Of a DNA stretch of 64,000 nt, positions 11,301 to 37,680 are shown one piece after another; within the stretch, counting starts at the first letter, position 1; the number at the start of each line of letters is the position of its first letter. A program made the translations under genes and the position numbers. This DNA is from Pterobdella sp. o SKG-2022 (lineage: Eukaryota > Annelida > Clitellata > Hirudinida > Piscicolidae), in assembly GCA_964035795.1 (NCBI GenBank), contig OZ038325.1, forward strand, positions 2,234,473 to 2,298,472, in the 5' to 3' direction. The notes beneath the pieces were generated by a model that did not search any database, was not told the origin of the DNA, and was given only the letters and a program-made list of their open reading frames with translations.

Positions 11301-14300
11301 AATAATAATAATTGAATAACAACAGTGAAATAACAACAATTTAATAAATACTACAAACGTTAAGGTGTTAGTTTTATTATTGTTATTATTGCACAGGTTT
11401 GTGTGAGCGATGTGGTTATGTGTGTAGTCAAGCTATCTGCAAGGCTTGTGTGCTGTTGGAGGGTCTTAATAAAGGACTGCCCAGGTTGGTGGTGGTAGTG
11501 GGAGGGTGTGGTGATGATGAGAGAAAACCAAATTTGGGTATTGGGGTGATGTTGATGATGAGGAAAAGGAGAAGTGGTGGTTGTCCCGAGAGAGGCAGGC
11601 CTACATGTGGTCGAGGTGTGTTCTCAAGAGGACCAAATCTGTCTCAACACTTTCCGTCCTCTCTCTCTTCAAGAGGAGGACCTCAAATCAGGCCATATTT
11701 TTTATGGCCTGCCCCCATCAAGACCCGGACTGGTGGAAAAGGGCTCAGCTGCTTCTCACAGGAGATATGGAAAGCAACCGGGGACCCATGTGGTACTGTG
11801 CTATATGTACACATAAAATCACTTCATATCAAACCTCCATCCAATGCAATCATACCACCCCTCATTGGATTCACCTCAAATGCTCACACATCAAACTCAA
11901 ATCCTACTCACCCTCATTCATATGTCACACACATCAAATCCCTACTCCAAAAACTTTTCCCCACATACACAACCTGACACAAAAAACCCTCCACACACAC
12001 CAACAAACCAAACCAACCAACTCCCTTTTTAACAACACCAAACAACATCAACATAATACAGCTCAACATCAACTCAATCACCAAGAAAACAACTGAACTC
12101 ACCCACCTAATACACAAACAAAAAATACACATTATCACGCTACAAGAATCCAACCTCAACAGCAAACACCAAACTCCTCACATCCCTAACTTCTCAGCCG
12201 TTAGACTAGACAGACTCTCATCCCAAAAAGGTGGAGGTCTGCTAACCTACCTCAACAACAACATAACCTACTCACAAATCCCCACTCCCACAAACCTGAT
12301 CATAAACAACATCGAACTCATCACAACAAAAATACATCTCAAGCACACCAATCTACACATTTCAAACGTCTACATCCCACCCAACACCAACAACATAGAC
12401 AACTTAATCACCAATCTCTTCATCCACCTCACAAGCCTTCCCAATTCCATAATCACGGGTGACTTTAACGCCCACTCACAAACATGGCACTCTCCTTTCA
12501 CGGACCACAGAGGCCGACTCATAATCTCACTCATCCTCAATTCAAATTACATCATTCTCAACAAAAACGCTTCCACCCGACTACCATTCAACCCAAATCA
12601 ACAACCCACCTCTTCCGACATCACCACAGCAGACACCACAATATCAGCCAACCTCACTTGGCAAACACTTAGAGCCTTGAACTCCGACCATTTTCCCATC
12701 TTCATCACATTTAAAAACAAATAAAAAATACCCACAACTAAACCCCTCAGAACTCTCACTAACTACAAGAAAGCCAACTGGCTCCAATTGACCAAACACA
12801 TAGAACACACTCTTAAAAACACCCTTCCCAACGAAGACCCCCACACAGCTAACCACCTCATTACAAACGCCATACTCACATCAGATTGAATAAACATCCC
12901 TAAATCGCCCAACCCTTGGTAAAGGAAAACGGGCTATAAAAAGGATTTGATTGATTGATTGAAAAGAATAATAAAACCCACCCACACCCCACTCCCCGAA
13001 AGCATCACTACACTCATATCGAAACGAAACCACACCAGAACCCTCAATAACAAAGATCCCTCACTACCCACACTCAACCAACACATGACCCACCTCATTC
13101 AATAACGCAAAAAACAAAAATGGGAAGAGCACCTGAAAGCCGACTGGGACCACAAGAAAAAATCTCACATCTTATGGTCCACAGTAAAGGCCCTCAACCC
13201 CAAAAAACCTACCACTCCCACCAATACAACCATCACTCACAACAACAAAACAGCCCAAACAGACACACAAAAAGCCAACACACTAAATAAATATTTTAAA
13301 TCAACCACAAAACACTCCTCCAACCCCACTCACAGAATAACAAACAAACTCACCAAATCACTCACATCTACCCCAATAACAATCACCGAATCAGATACCA
13401 TCTTCGCTATAAAACAATCTAAAAATAATAACTCTTCAGGGCCAGACAATATCAACATCAAATATCTCAAACACTTAGGACCAATAGCCATCAAACACCT
13501 AACCAACCTCTACAACATCACAATCAACACAAACACTATACCCCAAATATGGAAAACCTCAAAAATCATCCCCATCGCCAAACCCAACAAAAACCCTTTT
13601 CTTCCCTCCTCATACAGACCAATAGCCCTACTCTTTCCCATAGCAAAACTCTAGAAAAAATCATCCTCCCACACATCACCACTAATATAATCCTCCTAAC
13701 ACACCAACACGGCTTCAGAGCCGCACAATCCACCACCACAGCCCTACATCAAATCAATAACACCATACTCACTGGTTTCAATAAAAAAACCCTCCCATAG
13801 AACAATCCTCACCGCCCTCGACATGACCAAAGCATTCGACACGGTCAACATCCACCAACTCATCCACAAAATACACAACACACACATTCCTACAACAATA
13901 ATCAAATTCCTGGCCAACTACCTAAAAGGCCGCCGACAATACACCTTATACAACAATCACAGATCAAAACACAAACATCAAAGCAGGTGTCCCCCAAGGG
14001 AGCGTCTTATCACCCATTCTCTTCAACATATACCTCTCAGACATACCACTCCCCAAAATCAGCTCACTCAATCTCATCACCTACGCAGACGACATCACCA
14101 TAACATCATTTCACCCCAACATCAACACAGCCACCCAAAACCCCCTCCCATACTTCAATGAAATACACACATGGGCTCAAAATAACAACCTGCAAATCAA
14201 CCCTACCAAAACCACATCAACTCTCATGACCCCAGACCCATCAGAATATAACAAACCTTTGAACATCCACATCAACAACATTCCCATCCCCACCACCTCC

Positions 14301-15728
14301 AACCCTACCATCCTTGGCTTAACTTTTGACCCCAAACTGAAATACTCTACCCACACAGACAACACCATCACTAAAGCAAAAAAAACACTCAATCTCCTAA
14401 AACTTCTCACATCAACACACTGGGAAAAAGCAAAGAAACACTCATCACCACATAAAAAATATTATTCCTTTCCATCATCGAATACGCCAACACAATCTGG
14501 TCACCCATCATCTCATCCACCTCCCTCAACAAACTTCAAAAAATCCAAAACACAGCCTTGAGAACAATCACTGGCTGCACCCTAGACACCAACACCTCCA
14601 CTCAGAGATCAAAATCCTCCCACTCCAAAACCATTTCAAACTCCACGCATCACAACTCACACAAAAAGCCTCTCATCTCATTCATCTCCTACACCCAGTC
14701 AACACACAAGAAGCCCACCCCAGATACAAAAAAACAATCCACATTCAACAACATCAACTACACCCTAAACATACCCTCCTCCACCAAGACCACCTCTCAC
14801 ACACAAATAAAAAACAACATGAAAACAATACACACAAAAATAGTTCATGACTACATATCATCCACTCACAACAAAATCCTCAGCAAGCAACCCCCACCCA
14901 TTCATGAATCAGAAACCACCCTAGACCACCACACTCACCCAACTCAGATCAAATAAATCACCTTTCATCCTCTCATACCTCAACAAAATCTCACCTTCAT
15001 CTCATCCCTCACCTTCATGCCCACTCTGCCAAACACGCATTCGCGACACCCCTCCCCTCTTCTCTTGCCCCAAAGTAAGTACCACACTGGGCCCCGAGAG
15101 TCTGTGGACCGACCCCGCGAGAGCGGCTGAGCTTCTCGACCCCTGGACAATCTTGATAGGGACATGATGAGCACCCAAAAAGACTAAGGTGCTCAGGGTA
15201 AAAAAAAAAGTTGTGGTGGTTATGAGGGTGGGATGATGATGAAAGGAGATGTGAAGATAATGGTTATGAAGGAGATGAAGGATAAAAATATCATGGTGAT
15301 AGTTGTATCATGAGGAAGAAAAGTTTGAAGGATGCAGTTTTAGTTTCAAATCATAATATGAATGCTGGAGAAAATGATGATAATTAAATTGATATTAATA
15401 ATGTTATCAATTATATCAACCACACAGGCTTGGAATCGGAAAGTACAACAGGAAAACTAAGCTGTTGGCAGCTCAAACCAAAGTTATCAAAAATAATAGA
15501 TGTATAACTTATAATCTCGATAAAAAAGTTAATAATGAAGAGGAAGAAAAGGAAAATGGTTTTAAAAATGAAGGAAATATAAGTGATATTGTCAAGGGTA
15601 ATAAATGTTGTGGTAACAATGATAATAAAGATGATATCGGTGGTTGTGGGGATGGCTTAGTTGATAAACTATCTAAAGTTTCAATATCAAACTGCAATAA
15701 GAAGTGTGTTTGCGGTGCTTTAAAATAA
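8342..15728 (+). CDS. CTU1: cytosolic tRNA 2-thiolation protein 1 (CTU1/NCS6)
   Basis: Catalytic subunit for 2-thiolation of wobble uridine 34 in cytosolic tRNAs; partner CTU2, sulfur from URM1. Exons: 8342-8398, 8454-8577, 8698-8816, 9086-9142, 9469-9526, 9784-9861, 10120-10161, 10486-10535, 10648-10712, 10887-10952, 11069-11127, 11218-11277, 11397-11484 and 15428-15728; 407 codons, all phases closing. Visible: N-terminal zinc pairs C5/C8 and C24/C27, PP-loop SGGKDST (57-63), CTFC (139-142), GHNADD (165-170), DYFSTEC, DIIHSGE, and a second zinc pair set CERC...CKAC (281-296) followed by [11 protein letters not shown] and LGIGK. After GIGK comes an unusual Asn/Lys/Glu-rich, Cys-containing tail of about 80 residues. 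Intron 13 (3.9 kb) carries a near full-length LINE; intron 7 carries a SINE. AATAAA follows at 15792. Confidence 0.97.
10196..10369 (-). mobile_element. tRNA-derived SINE, copy 1
   Basis: In minus orientation it starts with a tRNA-like head (GTCAGCC..., D-arm, anticodon loop GTAATTA, then CCGGGTTCGATCCC, ending GGGCCGAC at 10292). A body of about 90 bp with AAGCGCT repeats follows, and the tail is ...CCGCGTTACATTACA. It matches 34677-34848 and 55683-55864. It lies in CTU1 intron 7, antisense. Confidence 0.85.
11581..15209 (+). mobile_element. non-LTR retrotransposon (family B) with 2A-like and PHD-like N-terminus
   Basis: A nearly complete, decayed LINE in CTU1 intron 13. Order: an open N-terminus ([10 protein letters not shown]), a 2A-like stretch [13 protein letters not shown] near 11755-11790, a PHD-like finger (CAIC...[13 protein letters not shown]), an APE endonuclease ([14 protein letters not shown] near 12460, NSDHFPIF near 12690), then [54 protein letters not shown], the [19 protein letters not shown] frame near 13985, and YADDITITS near 14090. 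Stops and frameshifts interrupt it. The coding strand is visibly A+C-rich and G-poor. A foreign LINE tail is nested at 12907. It ends in an A-run at 15200-15209; GTGGTGGTT on both sides may be a target-site duplication, but the intron is GT-rich. Confidence 0.85.
12907..12962 (+). mobile_element. nested 3' tail of family C LINE
   Basis: GCCCAACCCTTGGTAAAGG..., then GGCTATAAAAAGGATTTG and (ATTG)n, nearly identical to 54433-54489, where it is the 3' end of a family C LINE. Here it is a very short 5'-truncated copy inserted in the family B LINE between its endonuclease and RT parts. Confidence 0.75.
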
Positions 15729-15791
15729 TATTTTTCTAATTTTTGAGTTTTTTTTTTAATTTGATTTTGGTTTGTTTGACTTTGGTGGTTA

Positions 15792-15797
15792 AATAAA
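15792..15797 (+). terminator. CTU1 poly(A) signal AATAAA
   Basis: First AATAAA after the CTU1 stop, 64 bases downstream, within the 221-bp gap before the next gene on the same strand. Confidence 0.55.
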
Positions 15798-15949
15798 ATT
15801 TTGATTTTTTTGTCTGAATTTTTAAATCGTCCATTTTTTCAGAACACCTTGTAATATTAGAACTTTAAAAACTTCCTAAAATCGTTTCGCAAATTAGATC
15901 AAATGTAATATTTTAAAATTCATCAAAAGTTTTATAAAATATTTAAATC

Positions 15950-29549
<13,600 letters not shown>

Positions 29550-29706
29550 TCTTACAACATTTCGAATACATCATGATTGGGATGAGATAACAATAATAAT
29601 AATAATAATAATATAAATAATAACAATGAAAGGCAAGAATTAATCGTAAAGTTACAGCAGTTGAAAACATAACGCTTGTATTAGCTATACAGGTCATGAC
29701 AACAAC

Positions 29707-29744
<38 letters not shown>

Positions 29745-32065
29745 GCATATGACATGTTGGCATAACATTTCTCCGACTTTTTACTCGTTAAGTTGTTTAA
29801 ATTGTTAAGAGTTTATGATTTTTATTATTACTAACAAAAAAATTATGATTAAGGTTAATATTATTTTTATTTTTATCATCGTTGTTTTTGTTATTGACAT
29901 TTTCCCAACTCATAATTGTTGTTATGTTGTATCATATTAAACACCCATAATAAAACTAACATCATTTTCTCGACCTTTTATTTATCTACTATTTTTATTT
30001 TTATTTATTTTTTTCCATCTTTTCAGCACCTGAGGTTTCCAGCTCGATCTAACGTGTTTTCTTGATCTGTTTCTGGCTCTTAGCATGATTTCATTTTGTA
30101 TTTTTCCAGTCTTTTTATCTTCATAACCTTTTTACACTTTTTCGCCTACCTTTCTCAGATGATTTCGATTAGTTTAGATATGATAAAAGGCATATATTTA
30201 TATATATAAAAAAATTGAATAAAAATAATAATACAAAATAATAATATAATCACGAAAAAATAATAATATAATAAAAAAATACTAATAATATGATAAAAAT
30301 TATATAAATAAGAATAAATAACAACTACATCAATTGTTAAATATCTTTTAAGATCGTATCACAGATCTATACAACAAATTCCGAAATCTTTTATGCTTTC
30401 TTAACTCGTGGTAAGAGGTCCATCAACTCGGGTAGATTAACGGGATAAACCTTTGAAAATATCTTACCCACCTGAAGTCCGAGGTTCGAATCCCAGTCTG
30501 GGAATGTCTTCAAGTTAATATAATTTTTGTAATTTATCATGCCGATATTTTATTGATTATTTGTGATATTGCTATTCATAACCTAGAGAAAAATAATTAA
30601 TAATAATGCCATTAGCTAATAATAAATCAAAGGGGAATTTATTTAGCGCTTAATGAATTATATAATCTATCAATCGAAAACTACCAGTATAACGTTAGCA
30701 ACATAGACTATAACCAAATACTTTTTATCGCAACTATGATAATATCTCAAAGCTTTTTGATATAACAAGATTTTGTTATTCTCGTTATATATTTATAACA
30801 TTTAGCCTTATAATAATGTAACAGTTTATCATTTTGTATTTATAACGTTATAACATTTACCTTCTCTGTTATATAAGTTTTTTCTTATAGATTCATTTAA
30901 CATTGATGCTTTTTTGTTAAAACATTGGTTTTACAGTACTAACTATAATGCTGAAATCCTATTTATAACATATATATTCAGCAGACGACTTATGATTTAT
31001 ATAATATTCTAATAATATCTTTTATATTATAATTTATTTTCTCTTCATGCTATTTGAGCGCTTCTGAAGTAAATTTTGTCTTTGATTGTGCGCTTCATGA
31101 ATCTTTGCAACAATATAACATTTTAAACTGAGAAACTTTGAATTCATAACATAAACTACTGTCATTTTACTTTAATAAGAACAATAATAATACTCTAAGA
31201 ATAATAATGATAATAATATTAATATAATAAAAATAATAATTATTATTATTATATATATATATATATATATATAACATAATAATAAAATAAAATTTATAAC
31301 CGGGAGACACAGAACTTATAATATTAAATCGATGTCATTTTTGTTATTTAATATTCTATACAATAGTTTGCCTTTGTCTAGCTTGAATCAGTGTTAAGAC
31401 TGCAATAACAAGTCTGCCAATATGGCGGTTGTTTTCATTTGCTTTATAGATTATTATGCTTTTGGGTGCTCATGATTAGTGAGACCAAGGTGATGAAAAG
31501 GAGGGAGTGATGATGAGGGTGGGATTGGGGTGATTATGATGGTGGGGTGATGGTGATGAGGGTGGTGTGGTGGTGATTATGATGGTAGGGGTTGTGATGA
31601 GGATAGGTTGCTGAAGATGATGATGGTAGGGATGAGAGTTATGTAGGTAAAATGATGATTTCTCAAATATATGAATTTTCAATAACTTGAATGCTGAAAA
31701 ACTGCAATGAAACTCAGTTTATGGAATTTTTGAAAGCACATCACCAAAACACCAATGATTTGTGAATGGAGTTGTCGATTGTTGCTTGCTCTAAATTTGA
31801 AGTTATAATATGAATTCAAAAATGTGTTTCAAAGGTTTTTGTGTTGGTTTTGTTGAGTTTTGCTAAGAAATAAAATTCAAACCCTGGATCAGTTTTTTTT
31901 TAATATTTGTTTTTTCACCACAAATTCAAAACATGCATTTTATTTCTAAATAATAAATAAATACATCATTAAATTGTTTTAAATCCATCAAATGGTCGAT
32001 CTATCTGTTCATCTACTCTTCCACCCACCAATCCACCCAACCTTCCACCCTTCCCCATGCACAAA
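29550..32065. other. gene-free stretch after E-Syt
   Basis: About 2.5 kb of A+T-rich DNA with short (AAT)n and (AT)n tracts (29590-29615, 29705-29740, 31245-31272). I see no exon with supporting splice sites or family similarity. The only structured item is a tRNA-like stretch near 30425-30510. Confidence 0.6.
30425..30510 (+). other. tRNA-like sequence (possible tRNA relic or SINE head)
   Basis: A loose A-box (TAGATTAACGGG at about 30431) and a perfect B-box (GGTTCGAATCC at about 30483) stand about 50 bp apart, as in tRNA genes. The acceptor arm does not pair well, so I do not call a functional tRNA. Confidence 0.35.
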
Positions 32066-32621
32066 TTAATAATCTTCATTTAAATGTTTTTGAAACAATT
32101 CATCAATCTTCTTTCTCAACTCAAACACTTTCTTCTGGAAGAGTTTTTGTTGCTGTTGCAAGGGAGCTGATAATCTTTTGTCCTGTGTGGTGTTGGTGGG
32201 TGTGTCGATATTTATGTTAGTACATGTATTTTATATTGCTTATTGTATTTGATAGTATAACAAGTGGATGGGTAGAAATAGTTGTGAATTAATATATAAA
32301 TGCATACAAGAAACAAATAAGCATTGGTTTTTAAAATTTTAAAAAAGAATCATCTCTAAATTTTAAATCACAAAAAATGAGCACACATACAAAAACAAAC
32401 ACAGATACTAAACCATAGACACAAACACATTCTTACAAAAACATAAAAACAAAAACATGAACACACGCAATAAGACCTACATAAATACAAATACAGGGAA
32501 AAAAACAAAAAGCAACATACGAATTCGATTCCGCTTGGATACATGAGGAAAGCTTCACTGGGCATCATCATCATCATCACCAACCCCACAAACAACACTA
32601 TTAACACTGTCTTTTTCAACA

Positions 32622-32622
<1 letters not shown>
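32066..32622 (-). CDS. small secreted protein, copy 1 (unknown family)
   Basis: Two minus-strand exons, 32521-32622 and 32066-32182, joined in phase 0 across a GTATGT donor and CACACAG acceptor: 72 residues and TAA. The N-terminus MLKKTVLIVLFVGLVMMMMM then PSEA looks like a signal peptide with cleavage after the Ala. The short remaining exon-1 part (FLMYPSGIEF) is followed by D-KR, a possible dibasic processing site, then a Gln-run and a basic/acidic amphipathic helix (FELRKKIDELFQKHLNEDY). I do not recognise the family. A close paralogue lies 3.5 kb away on the same strand. The ATG is immediately preceded by (CA)nCAG, so an upstream non-coding exon is possible. Secretion is inferred. Confidence 0.7.
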
Positions 32623-32921
<299 letters not shown>

Positions 32922-33640
32922 TATATCTGTGTGTTTGTATGTATGCGTGGGTTTGTGTGTATATGTGTGTTTATAAGTTTATATTTATTTACTTTTATTT
33001 ATTTTTATCTGTAGATATATATTCAATATCTAGTCTCTTTCCACTGCTTGTTCTTAGTATCTGCTTATGGAAAAATTAAAACCTTTGCGAAAATCTTTGC
33101 TTCTTGTCTTATACTTCTTCCAACCCTATTTATACTCAATACCTTTTTATGGATGTGTGCGTGTGTGTGTTTGTTTATGTGTGCGTGTACAATTACAACT
33201 TTCCAATAATTCATGGAAATTATTTTCTCAACAATTATCAACCATAATTATGAAAATCCGTCTTTGTTCATGACTCTTTGTATGTATGTTTGCGCATGTT
33301 CGGTTGTATTTATTCTCCCACATCCAATTTGTAATGTCAAAATTGATACGGCAACTGTTGCTCTTGATAAAAAGCTTGGTCACTGTTATTTTATAACTCA
33401 ATAAATTAATAGAAAAATTAAACTAATACGGTGTTTAAAATGATTATATGAACATATGATTATCCAATTAAAACATAGATGCACCATCGAGATTATATAG
33501 TTGGGCTTCCTATGTAGTTCATGTTAATTATTATTAACAATATTTCAATATTATCGTTTCATCAATATTTTCTCTCAGTCCAATTTTACTTTCTTTGTTC
33601 AAACAAAACTATGCCTCAGTTCTTTGGCGTTACATAAATA

Positions 33641-33741
<101 letters not shown>

Positions 33742-34676
33742 TTCACAACACTGAAATTCATGAAATTCTCTATATTCATCAATGAGAAAGTGGATAAGTG
33801 CTTGGTCTATATCCTTCACTCTTGGACCTTCAGTCCCATGCATTGAAAATATTGGAACCAAATGGCACAAAGGTATGTTATCAAGAAAGTTCTAGAGCTT
33901 GTGTAAGTATGCAAGTCTGTTGCGGGTTTTGAGAACCATCTGCTGATTGTATTAAAAGTTTTTGTGTGAAACCATAAAACAAGACAACCTGTACAGAGAT
34001 AATACAAGCACAGATATCATCAGCAACAATTATAGTTAATTTATGATGAGATTCATTATCAATAGCACCAGACTTTTAGTTTGTCTGAGAGGATTCTTTT
34101 CCATGAACAAAGCTTTGTGTTGGCTATGAATTTCAAATGAGTTTTTTTTCAAATCGATCTTAGTTTTTTCTAAAGAACTCAAAGATTTTAATATTACTAT
34201 AAAACCTTCAAGTTTATAGTTTCAGTTTATTTTTATTCTATGGTAGTGATTTATTGGCTCAAGCACCAAGTTAAACGTCTCATTACATCCTCTGTTGTCT
34301 TCACACTTCCTAGTGGGCATAAGGCACCAAACGTCTTGAAACCCAATAAGCTTTTCTTTAGATTTAAAATATGCACAAAAAACATATTTAAAATTTTGGC
34401 CTAAGGTAGATGTTTTATTTTTTTTGTCATTTCAAGTATTAAATGCGGTACAACCAATCTATTGCTGCACAGTAGAGCCTCTTTTATACATCATATGTAG
34501 CTTTTGTTCGATAGCTCTTCATTTGACACTTGGGAATCAAAATTTTTGAGATGAATTAATTTTAAAAAGTTTAATTATCGCTAAGTCAGACTTTAGCATA
34601 GAACACAAATTAGCCGTGAACAGCAACTCAACCTGGTTAAGCATAAACCAGAACTACTTCGTTTCAATGCAATTCA

Positions 34677-34848
34677 ATGTAAAATATATTCATAAAACGC
34701 TTTTCCTTATAGATCAAAGCGCTTGCTACAAATTTAATGTATCGAAAACACACTGTGGAACAGGTACTAATTGTCAGCTCAATTGGGATCGAACCCGGTA
34801 ACTTTAGATAATTAGTCTAATTCTCTACCACTGAGCTAATGGACCGAC
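34677..34848 (-). mobile_element. tRNA-derived SINE, copy 2
   Basis: Minus orientation; tRNA-like head 34848 down to 34772 with D-arm TTAGCTCAGTGGTAGAG, anticodon loop CTAATTA and GGTTCGATCCC. The body matches copies 1 and 3 but the head differs at several stem positions, and the tail is more decayed (TATATT instead of CGCGTT). Confidence 0.85.
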
Positions 34849-35690
34849 AACAATAAAATTGTGTTTGAAATATGGCTCCAAAGATTTTTTTAAAGAAGTC
34901 AACATCTCATCCCCCTCCTCAATCTTATGCTACATCGAACCATCATCTTCAATACAACTTTCTCCACCAATCATTGGGAGAAAGTTTCCCAAATCAACTT
35001 CTGAAGAGCATTGGAAATAGTCTTTGAAGGTATGTAATAATAGATAATAGAAAATAATAATATATAGAACATCAATGAAGTTAATTTTATTTAAAACTAA
35101 TATTGAGAAAATGTTATCAAAATATCAAGAAAAAATAGTTATTCAAAGCGTCAGTTTTTTTTTTTGGAAACTTTTTGTTTTTCGAAAGCAAAATGAATTT
35201 AATACTCGTTTTTATAATTATTTCGAAATTTTTTAACGCCGACTTTTGATATATTTTTCTCTTTTTGGAGAATTATTTTTCAACAAAACAAGTTAAATGT
35301 CGTTTTTTATTTTGAAATTTTTTAAATAGTGCATGATTAAAAACAAACAAAATGGCCCTAATGAACCTAAAGTCCCTATCATCACTAAGTCCCAAAAGTT
35401 TTTTAGCCTTTCATCAACTATTCCATCACACCATAACCCGCTTGTTTTTAAAAATTTCCATTTACATCTATTCTTTTTGTTACATCCACCCACCCATCCA
35501 TCTATGCCTCCACCCACCCATCTACCTATGCCCCTACACTCTTAATATTCCTTTTTTTTTCAACTGATCTTTCCAATAATCAACTCCATATAACAATCCA
35601 CTTTTCCACCCATCCATGCACCTACCCACCAATCCATCCACCCATCTACTCACCAATCCACCCAACCTTCCACCCTTCCCCATGCACAAA

Positions 35691-36178
35691 TTAATAATCT
35701 TCATTTAAATGTTTTTGAAACAATTCATCAATCTTCTTCCTCAACTCAAACATTTTCCTCTGGAAGAGTTTTTGTTGCTGTTGTTGCAGTTGTTGTTGTT
35801 GCTGTAAGGTCAAGCGTTTTTCCTGTTGTTATTTAGTGTTTTTGTTGTTGCAACATTGTTAATTAATTTGATTCTTACAAACAAAAACAAATAATACAGA
35901 AAACATACGAAGCTTGTATTTAAATCATTTAAACAAACATTGGTTTTGAGTTTCAACTAAAAAATCAAATGTTCACACAGATGAATACAAAAAAAAAAAT
36001 TAATAAACACACAAAAAAAATTTTGAAACACAAACACAAAAACAAACAACAATTCAAGTAAACATACATATAAACATACAAAGTTAGCTGTGTTTTCACT
36101 CATGAGGAAAGCTTCACTGGGCATCATCATCATCACCAACCCCATGAACAACACTATTAACACTGTCTTGTTCAACAT
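35691..36178 (-). CDS. small secreted protein, copy 2 (unknown family)
   Basis: Two minus-strand exons, 36080-36178 and 35691-35822, phase 0, GTATGT donor: 76 residues and TAA. The signal peptide MLNKTVLIVLFMGLVMMMM then PSEA is nearly the same as copy 1. The segment between signal peptide and E-KR differs fully from copy 1 (FLMSENTANF against FLMYPSGIEF). A longer Gln-rich run follows, then the same C-terminal helix FELRKKIDELFQKHLNEDY. The 3' flanks are also alike (CCATGCACAAATTAATAATC on the plus strand in both), so this is a recent segmental duplication. I do not recognise the family. Confidence 0.7.
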
Positions 36179-37674
36179 CTGTGTGTGTGTTTGTTTATAT
36201 TTATATTTGTTGTTTTGTCTGTTTGTATATTAGGCTATGTGTTTTATTTGTATGTTTATATGTTAGGCGGTGTTTTTATCTATTTATGCTCAATTTTTTT
36301 TGTTTATGTGTAATTTCAAACCAAAAAAATAAAATAATTAATAATTTTTTGTATCTTTGATGTTATGTTTATGTTCCTTTTATCGCTAACACTTGATAAC
36401 ATCACTGATTCAATAACCTAAAGGTTTAATTCAAAAAAAAAATGAATATATATATATATATATGAGGCAAAAAAATAATATAGAAGAGTTGAAATATCTA
36501 TTTTATTATAAGAGAATATATTAATATACACGTATGTAACATTTTGTATAGAAACCTTTATAGAAGCGGAAAGAAATTATACAAAATCTAACAATATTAT
36601 ACGTAATAAATAAAATTATTTATTAATTAAAAAATATATGCAAATAAGATTTACCTTTATAAGGAGTCCTTTTTAGATCTTCTAGTTGAATTTCAAAATC
36701 TTTTCGCCATTCGTATTTATAGTCTTTGACTTTGTAAGTTTGTGTGTGCGTGTATAGGTTTTGGATAATTCGAGTCTTGCTCAAGTGTTTCTGATAATTA
36801 CCGCCCCCGATGTGAGATTATTTCTAATTTACATGTGTCCACACGAGCGATTTTTGTATGTACGTGTGTAAAATGTATGTAAGTTTGTACGTGAAAGATT
36901 CAATAATATTTGCATTCATAGACATACATATATTAACACATATGTATATGTGTGTTTGTGTGTGTGTGTGTATACATTTATGTGTTAGAATGCAATGTTT
37001 ATACGAAGGCATGTATTAACACATTTAAAGTGTTTATGTGATTTTGTGACATGTTTACTCAAACTTAACGCACGTGTGAATACAAATACGCACACACAAA
37101 AAACACACACACAAACTTCATAGATGAAACGAATAAATTTTTCGATTTTTCTACTTCTGAAAAATTTTCGATTTTGATGACGTCATTTTTTAAAATGTTT
37201 TCACGTGAATAATACAATAATGATATTTAATAGTTATCAATCTTCAATGGTTTACTTCTCAAAGCATCACCTGTCCCAACCAAATATTCAATTATTATTG
37301 TTATTAATATTCTCATCGTTTTTTTGTTATTTCTAGCAATTTTATTGTTCTTATAACTTCTGTTATTATTCTTAGTACTACTTTTATTATTAATACTCAA
37401 TTTTCAATTCCTAACTCATGAAGTAATTTTTATTATCAACCTGGAAGTCACCAAAAAGAGTGTTAAGTCAAGCTCAATATCGAGGTTCAAGCTGCAAGAT
37501 GAAGTGCAACATTGTAAAACATATAAGTAGATTCTAAATCAGGAACACCATCACCATTACATCATCATAACAACATCATCATCACCATACCATCATCACC
37601 ATGACATCACCAGAACATCACAAGCAATATCACCAAAACATCAAACAAAAAATTTTTTAAACACATCAACAAGG
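36179..37674. other. mostly empty intergenic stretch
   Basis: A+T-rich with short (GT)n and (AT)n. One candidate minus-strand exon (36655-36729) is listed separately. The rest shows simple ATC/CAT-rich sequence at 37550-37650 and nothing else that I can support. Confidence 0.5.
36655..36729 (-). other. orphan candidate coding exon
   Basis: Minus strand: AG at 36731-36730, then an open 75 bp reading KDYKYEWRKDFEIQLEDLKR plus TPYK, then GTAAAT at 36654. Composition is protein-like (charged, aromatic) and unlike the surrounding repeats. Its phase (1 at the donor) does not fit the signal-peptide frame of the gene downstream. No family is recognised. Confidence 0.3.
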
Positions 37675-37680
37675 TTTATT
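37675..37680 (-). terminator. severin gene poly(A) signal
   Basis: AATAAA on the minus strand (CTGAAATAAACC) about 85 bp after the TAA of the severin gene. Confidence 0.55.

Noticed and set aside
30425..30510. Functional tRNA gene
   Set aside because: A good B-box, but the acceptor arm does not pair and no clear anticodon arm forms; kept only as tRNA-like.
34872..35027. 51-codon frame starting MAPKIFLKKSTSHPPPQS as a small gene
   Set aside because: No upstream signal, no family, and a GTATGT right after the stop gives no further exon that I can find; left as unsupported.
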